A model generated the notes under the pieces. The model saw only the letters and a list, made by a program, of their open reading frames with translations. It was not told the DNA's origin and did not search any database. From Bacteroidota bacterium (GTDB lineage: Bacteria; Bacteroidota; Bacteroidia; B-17B0; Aurantibacillaceae), in assembly GCA_013697245.1 (NCBI GenBank), contig JACCXH010000040.1, positions 1 through 38,845 of the forward strand: a DNA stretch of 38,845 nt, written 5' to 3'. Within the stretch, counting starts at the first letter, position 1. Each line of letters opens with the position of its first letter. The position numbers and the translations under genes were made by a program. Positions 34,856 to 38,845 of this stretch are shown here, piece after piece.

Positions 34856-36979
34856 ATGCGCCAACACTTTTACGTTTTATTTTTATGTATTTTTCAATTT
34901 TCTTTCCTTGCACAGGATGGAGGTATTGATTCATGGCCTCGCGATGACAGAAAATTATTCGAGAGCGGCCAATCTTTATTTGAAGACAAATTATACGGTC
35001 TCGCTTACGATAGGTTCAGCGAATTAAGCAAAAAACACCCACAAGACCTTGCGGTAAAATACCTAACCGGTATTTGCGGAATTTTTATTAGCGATAAGCA
35101 CGACGAAGCAAAAAACATCTTAAATGTTGTTTATGCCAAAGATAAAAAAACGGTTGATATTGATTTTTATTTTGCTTTGTTATACCACAAAACCGGTGAG
35201 TTTGATAAATCAATTGAATACGCTAATAAATTACTTGCCGCCAATAAATTAAAAGGCGATCAATATAAAGTATTAAAGCGCACAATAGAAAATTGTAACA
35301 ACGCAAAAGAGCTGGTAGAAAAGCCCTTGAGCATAAATATTCAAAATATTGGCAGCCCTCCAAACTCAATGGGTGCAGAGTATTCGGCTGTTGTTACCAG
35401 CGATGAGGAAACTATTTTTTTTACTTATCGCGGTGATAAAAGTACCGGCGGTTTAAGAGACTCGTATGGCAAAGAAAATAAATTAGGATATTATTTTGAA
35501 GATATTTTTTTATCGAAGAAGGTCAATGGCAAATGGCAGGAAGCAACCAGCCTTGAAAATGTTAATACTATTAGCCACGACGCCATAATATCAATATCTA
35601 ATGATGGTCAGCGGATCTTTCTTTTTAGGGTAGATGAAAAAGATGGCGGAGATATTTACGAAAGCGTTTTAGTTGGGGATAAATTTTCAGAACCGGTAAA
35701 ACTAAAAGGTGAAATAAATTCAACAAGCTGGGAGGGGAGTATTTCTTTATCTTCTAACCAGCGCATGGTAATTTTTGCCAGCGAAAGGGCCGGCGGCCTT
35801 GGTGGTAAAGATCTTTATTCTGCATTAAAACTTGCAGATGGTAGCTGGGGAAAAGTAAAAAACCTTGGCCCAACCATTAATACAAAAGAGGATGAAGATG
35901 CGCCATTTATTCATCCTGATGGCCGTACACTTGTATTTAGTTCTACCGGCCACAACAGTATGGGTGGTTATGATATTTTTTTATCAGATCTGGATGAAAT
36001 AGATAGTACGTGGAAAAAACCAGTAAACATTGGATATCCTATTAATACGGTTGATGATGATATTTATTATGTTCTATCTGCCGACGGCAAAAGAGGGTAT
36101 TATGCCAGCGCAAGGCCCGGTGGGTATGGAGACAAAGATATTTACGTGTTAGAGCCGGCAGTATCCTCAAAAAAATCATTTCTAACTATTGTAAAAGGAA
36201 AAATAACACAAAGTTTATTGCCATATGGATGCGAAGTTTCTGTATATCTTGCTAATGGAAAAAGCTTCGGCCTTTATCGGTCTAATGCAAGCAGCGGTAA
36301 TTACCTTATCAGCCTTCCTTCTGGCTATAACTATCGGTTAAGCTATTATCACCCCATACTTGGCGAGCGCTTGTTTGACGTAAACACAAGCCTTGTAGAT
36401 GGTTATGCGGAAAAAGAAATCAACGTTAATTTTGGAGACTTTGATACCATTCCAAAGATCAAAAATATAAAAGTAGAGCCAAAAGACTCTGTACATATTG
36501 TTATCGATCCTTTTGACCTTGCCCCGGTTAAACAGGGTAGAGCTGCCGGTACAGCTACATTTGCACCTATTGACACAACAATTATTTCTGTAGATAATCA
36601 CAACCATCAAATAACAAACACAACAGCAGTCAATTCAAAAATATTAAATCGTGACGAGCTGCTGAGATCTTATGGCGACTTAATAATTAATGGTGTTAAG
36701 TATTTCGTTCAGGTGGGGGCCTATCGTAAACCACAAAACTTTAAAAAACAAAAATTATCAAGCGCGGGTAATGTAAAACAAAGCGGAACTATTTTGGGCG
36801 ACATCTCACTTTTAATAATGGATAAAGAATTTGATACCTGGAAAGAAGCAGATGCCTATTTAATTACTGTAAAAAACCTAGGACAAACAGATGCGTTTTT
36901 AACTGCTTTAATTAACGGGCAGCGTTATTATTTAAAAGATCTTCTTGAGCGCGGCGTTTGGGAGAAAAAAAGTCCGTAA
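34856..36979 (+). CDS. PD40 beta-propeller protein with TPR and SPOR-like domains
   Basis: This 707-residue exported protein has a signal peptide (MRQHFYVLFLCIFQFSFLAQ) and a helical TPR-like region (about 30-150). A six-bladed PD40/WD40-like propeller (about 165-440) has the blade motifs EDAPFIHPDGRTLVFSSTGH and GGYDIFLSDLD. A carboxypeptidase-regulatory-like beta domain (about 445-545), a linker and a C-terminal SPOR-like domain (about 605-700, INGVKYFVQVGAYRKPQNF) follow. The order is like PorE-type T9SS envelope proteins, but those end in an OmpA peptidoglycan-binding domain. Here a SPOR-like domain stands in that place. It is therefore probably a periplasmic or outer-membrane-associated envelope protein. 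It is convergent with the HEAT-repeat gene, 6 bp apart. Confidence 0.82.
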   Translation: MRQHFYVLFLCIFQFSFLAQDGGIDSWPRDDRKLFESGQSLFEDKLYGLAYDRFSELSKKHPQDLAVKYLTGICGIFISDKHDEAKNILNVVYAKDKKTVDIDFYFALLYHKTGEFDKSIEYANKLLAANKLKGDQYKVLKRTIENCNNAKELVEKPLSINIQNIGSPPNSMGAEYSAVVTSDEETIFFTYRGDKSTGGLRDSYGKENKLGYYFEDIFLSKKVNGKWQEATSLENVNTISHDAIISISNDGQRIFLFRVDEKDGGDIYESVLVGDKFSEPVKLKGEINSTSWEGSISLSSNQRMVIFASERAGGLGGKDLYSALKLADGSWGKVKNLGPTINTKEDEDAPFIHPDGRTLVFSSTGHNSMGGYDIFLSDLDEIDSTWKKPVNIGYPINTVDDDIYYVLSADGKRGYYASARPGGYGDKDIYVLEPAVSSKKSFLTIVKGKITQSLLPYGCEVSVYLANGKSFGLYRSNASSGNYLISLPSGYNYRLSYYHPILGERLFDVNTSLVDGYAEKEINVNFGDFDTIPKIKNIKVEPKDSVHIVIDPFDLAPVKQGRAAGTATFAPIDTTIISVDNHNHQITNTTAVNSKILNRDELLRSYGDLIINGVKYFVQVGAYRKPQNFKKQKLSSAGNVKQSGTILGDISLLIMDKEFDTWKEADAYLITVKNLGQTDAFLTALINGQRYYLKDLLERGVWEKKSP

Positions 36980-36985
36980 TTTTTT

Positions 36986-37609
36986 TTAAGATAGTACCTT
37001 AATTACTTTTTCTACGCGTTTGCGTTTCGTATCCTTGTCAATATCATCCAGGCGAGAAGTTAATGTCTTAATAAAAGCGGGTTTATTTTTAGCATTAATA
37101 ATGGGCACCGCTTTCTCTGCGTACATTGGCAGTTGATTGGTTGGACATTTTTTTAATTGCTCATTCAGCATAGCAAAAGCATTATCGGCATATTGTTTAA
37201 TTGTACCAAGTTTTATTAAAACGGCTACTGTATGATCGCGTGTAATTACTGAACCATTTTCACCAACCGAAATAATTTTAGAAAGCGCCGCGTAAATAGT
37301 TTTTGGATCTAAAGAGGCAATACAATTTAAAGCCGTCATAGCGCCCCATTGTAAACGGTTGTTTTTGTCATCTAATAAGGAGATAAATTCTTTGGAATAA
37401 TCACAAATCAATTCCGGCCTTTTCTCCCCTATTTCGTAAAGCACCTTTATAGAATCATTTTGAATATCTTTGCTTTTATTTTTAAGCGCATCAATTAATT
37501 CCTTTACGGACTTTTTATCTCCTTTTTTTGCTATCTCTTCAGCTAGTTTTATGTTTGGCCCCATATCCCTTCTTCCAAGGGCGCTTGCTAATTTTGGAAG
37601 AACAGACAT
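36986..37609 (-). CDS. HEAT-repeat protein
   Basis: This 207-residue protein, almost entirely helical and cytosolic, has five or so HEAT-like repeats. Examples are SVKELIDALKNKSKDIQNDSIKVLYEIG and FISLLDDKNNRLQWGAMTALNCIA. Such proteins serve as protein-binding scaffolds; the partner is unknown. Its ATG overlaps the TAA of the upstream T9SS-sorted gene (TAATG), indicating translational coupling. This is unexpected, since one product is secreted and the other cytosolic. Confidence 0.8.
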   Translation of the reverse strand: MSVLPKLASALGRRDMGPNIKLAEEIAKKGDKKSVKELIDALKNKSKDIQNDSIKVLYEIGEKRPELICDYSKEFISLLDDKNNRLQWGAMTALNCIASLDPKTIYAALSKIISVGENGSVITRDHTVAVLIKLGTIKQYADNAFAMLNEQLKKCPTNQLPMYAEKAVPIINAKNKPAFIKTLTSRLDDIDKDTKRKRVEKVIKVLS

Positions 37610-38772
37610 TAATCAATAATAACTTTACGGTTAATTGTATTTCCCTTTTCAGTAATTATAGAAACAATATAAATGCCGCTCACAAAATTTGAAACCGGAA
37701 TTTCTTGTTTTGTTCTTTCAGTTAGGATTAATTTTCCGGTTATGTCAAAGATCTTTACACAAGAAATATTTTCCTGCGTTTTTATAACAAGAGTTTCATT
37801 AGAAACATATAAAACCGCATCCGTTACTTTTTGTTCGCGAATAAATGTTGGTGATACATATTCAAAAGCCCCAATATCTAATACGCCTTGAATCGTTTTG
37901 CTAACCTGATTTGCGGGATGCATATATTCTTTTGAAGGCGTAAGAACATAACCATTGCTCGCCGTGCCGGCAGGGGTAGAAGAATTTATCGCAGAACAAG
38001 CTGGCAACAAATGATAATCGTAAGTGGCGCTATTTACAAATCCCGCGGCGGCGATAGAGTAATTTTTATTTTTCAAAGTGTCTAATACGGTTGTTGTACC
38101 AGTTAGCAAAGTTCCTGTTCCTGCAAAAATATTATTGTAGCCCTTATATAATGCCGTTCCATTTTGTATAGCAACAAAAGTGCCGGCTGTTTTCTCGTTT
38201 ACAATGGTATTATTAATTAAATAAAAATTATGGGCCGAGGTATTTGTTAATCCTTCCAAGCCATAACCAATAATGCCTGAGTTAGTGCCGTTTATACCTT
38301 GCTGAATAACATTACCCATCACAACCGTCAAACCGCCATTAGGAATATCTAACTCTCTGCTTGCCGTTCCGCTGGCCTCGTTGCTAAAGCGGTTGTATAA
38401 AATATAATTTACATTAGCGCGACTTTTTAACTCGTGCCCAATTTTGCAGTGGTGCGAATAATTGTAGCGGAAAACTAATGTATCAACATGCCCAATATAT
38501 AAATTGTGCGAGTAACCATCACCGGCCCCATTCAAATTAAACTCGCTAAACTCAACGGTTATTTTACAAGGCGTAATTACCCCGGCCAAAATTCCATTTT
38601 CGTTATCGTGAAAATAGCAGTTGCGTACAATAAGGTTTTGCCCTTCTTGTCTAATGCCGGCACCGTTAGCAGAAGTGGAGGTACATAAAGAGAACTCAAT
38701 ATGATCGATGGTTGTGTTATACCAATTTGAAATAATATATAGTCCAATATTTGCATATTGGATTATTTTGTA
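37609..38772 (-). pseudogene. 5'-truncated T9SS-sorted beta-helix protein
   Basis: The open frame spans 388 codons from a stop at 38773-38775. It has no ATG or GTG, and its only in-frame TTG (38587-38589) falls inside the repeat domain. The sequence is a right-handed parallel beta-helix (GAGIRQEGQNLIVRNCYFHD, MGNVIQQG, FYLINNTIVNE). It ends in a T9SS type A sorting domain of about 75 residues (VKIFDITGKLILTERTKQEI, SGIYIVSIITEKG). No signal peptide remains, although T9SS cargo needs one. The frame is closed by a stop inside the palindromic sequence next to a probable transposase start, so the 5' end was most likely lost to an insertion. Relatives include secreted polysaccharide-active or adhesive beta-helix proteins. 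Confidence 0.75.
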
Positions 38773-38781
38773 TTAACTTTG
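38750..38781 (+). promoter_or_regulatory. Promoter of the edge reading frame
   Basis: TTTG (38750-38753) is followed after exactly 20 nt by TAACTTTG (38774-38781), a full match to the Bacteroidota -33/-7 pair. The -33 element lies in the inner palindrome and the -7 element touches the right arm of the outer inverted repeat. A protein bound to these repeats would therefore block it. Transcription would start about 14 nt before the ATG at 38801. Confidence 0.65.
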
Positions 38782-38800
38782 GACTATATAATAAATCAAT

Positions 38801-38845
38801 ATGTCATTACCAAAACAAATCGTGATAAAAGAGAGTCTCTCAGAG
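38801..38845 (+). CDS. Probable transposase, N-terminus only
   Basis: ATG 38801 opens a frame reading MSLPKQIVIKESLSE up to the window edge. The I-x-I-K-E-S-x-x-E-L-like opening is seen at the start of IS630-type transposases, which begin with a short strand before a helix-turn-helix. With only 15 residues the family call is tentative. The palindromic upstream region and the broken neighbouring gene are the main support. Confidence 0.4.
   Translation, partial: MSLPKQIVIKESLSE

Larger units (their letters stand above)
38727..38845 (+). mobile_element. Probable insertion-sequence end (runs off window)
   Basis: Two inverted repeats are nested here. TATATAGTCCAA (38736-38747) pairs perfectly with TTGGACTATATA (38779-38790), extending to 18 of 21 matches over 38727-38799. 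Inside, TCCAATAT (38743-38750) pairs with ATATTGGA (38755-38762). They precede a new plus-strand reading frame and coincide with the point where the beta-helix gene is cut off. The element continues beyond the window, so its other end and any target duplication cannot be seen. Confidence 0.5.

Overview
The window looks like chromosomal DNA from a Bacteroidota bacterium, probably Flavobacteriales or a related order. It is AT-rich, with almost no Shine-Dalgarno sequences. Several genes are preceded by the Bacteroidota-type promoter TTTG-N~20-TAnnTTTG. There are gliding/type IX secretion (T9SS) style secreted proteins, a Bacteroidota-type LptD, and TPR proteins ending in or derived from SpoIIE-like phosphatases. 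No tRNA, rRNA or CRISPR array was seen. Most of the window is ordinary chromosome.

Layout. 1-1675 (-): N-terminal part of a large secreted protein that runs off the window. 1937-3889 (+): potassium transporter Kup, convergent with purH (3895-5421, -). 5493-10046 (-): a STAS/SpoIIAA-like protein, a 1056-residue polytopic membrane protein and a secreted beta-rich protein. 10087-13809 (-): full-length cobalamin-dependent methionine synthase MetH. Its leader carries a promoter, a SAM-I (S-box) riboswitch and a terminator with a visible antiterminator. 14171-14836 (+): a secreted DUF4440/SnoaL-like protein and a DUF1653 protein. 14928-19170: divergent lptD (-) and a cell-wall amidase (+), both envelope functions. 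19196-21442: a dienelactone-hydrolase-like protein and a short-chain dehydrogenase (-), with a divergent HxlR regulator (+). 21429-24931 (-): radA followed by a TPR/SpoIIE phosphatase. 25054-25295 (-): a frameshifted small membrane protein gene. 25324-31838 (-): nadA, a MORN/YwqK-like protein, a multi-PAS histidine kinase and a LytTR response regulator, tightly packed. 31839-32328: gene-free and rich in GTTAA/TTAAC motifs. 32329-36979 (+): a TPR membrane protein that has lost its phosphatase domain, rpiB, a thioredoxin-fold protein and a PD40 beta-propeller protein with a SPOR-like C-terminus. 36986-38772 (-): a HEAT-repeat protein coupled to a T9SS-sorted beta-helix protein. The beta-helix gene has lost its 5' end where a probable insertion sequence begins (38727 to the window end).

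The strongest non-coding observation is the metH leader. It is a SAM-I riboswitch whose P3 arm is enlarged by repeat-like sequence containing two interleaved long complementary pairs, followed by an explicit antiterminator/terminator switch. Other points worth a look are the palindromic repeat that appears to have entered the metH coding sequence in frame, the nested palindromes and near-consensus promoter at the right edge, the decayed phosphatase paralogue, and the motif-dense gene-free region. I see no defence island, phage or biosynthetic cluster, and I do not claim a complete new system.
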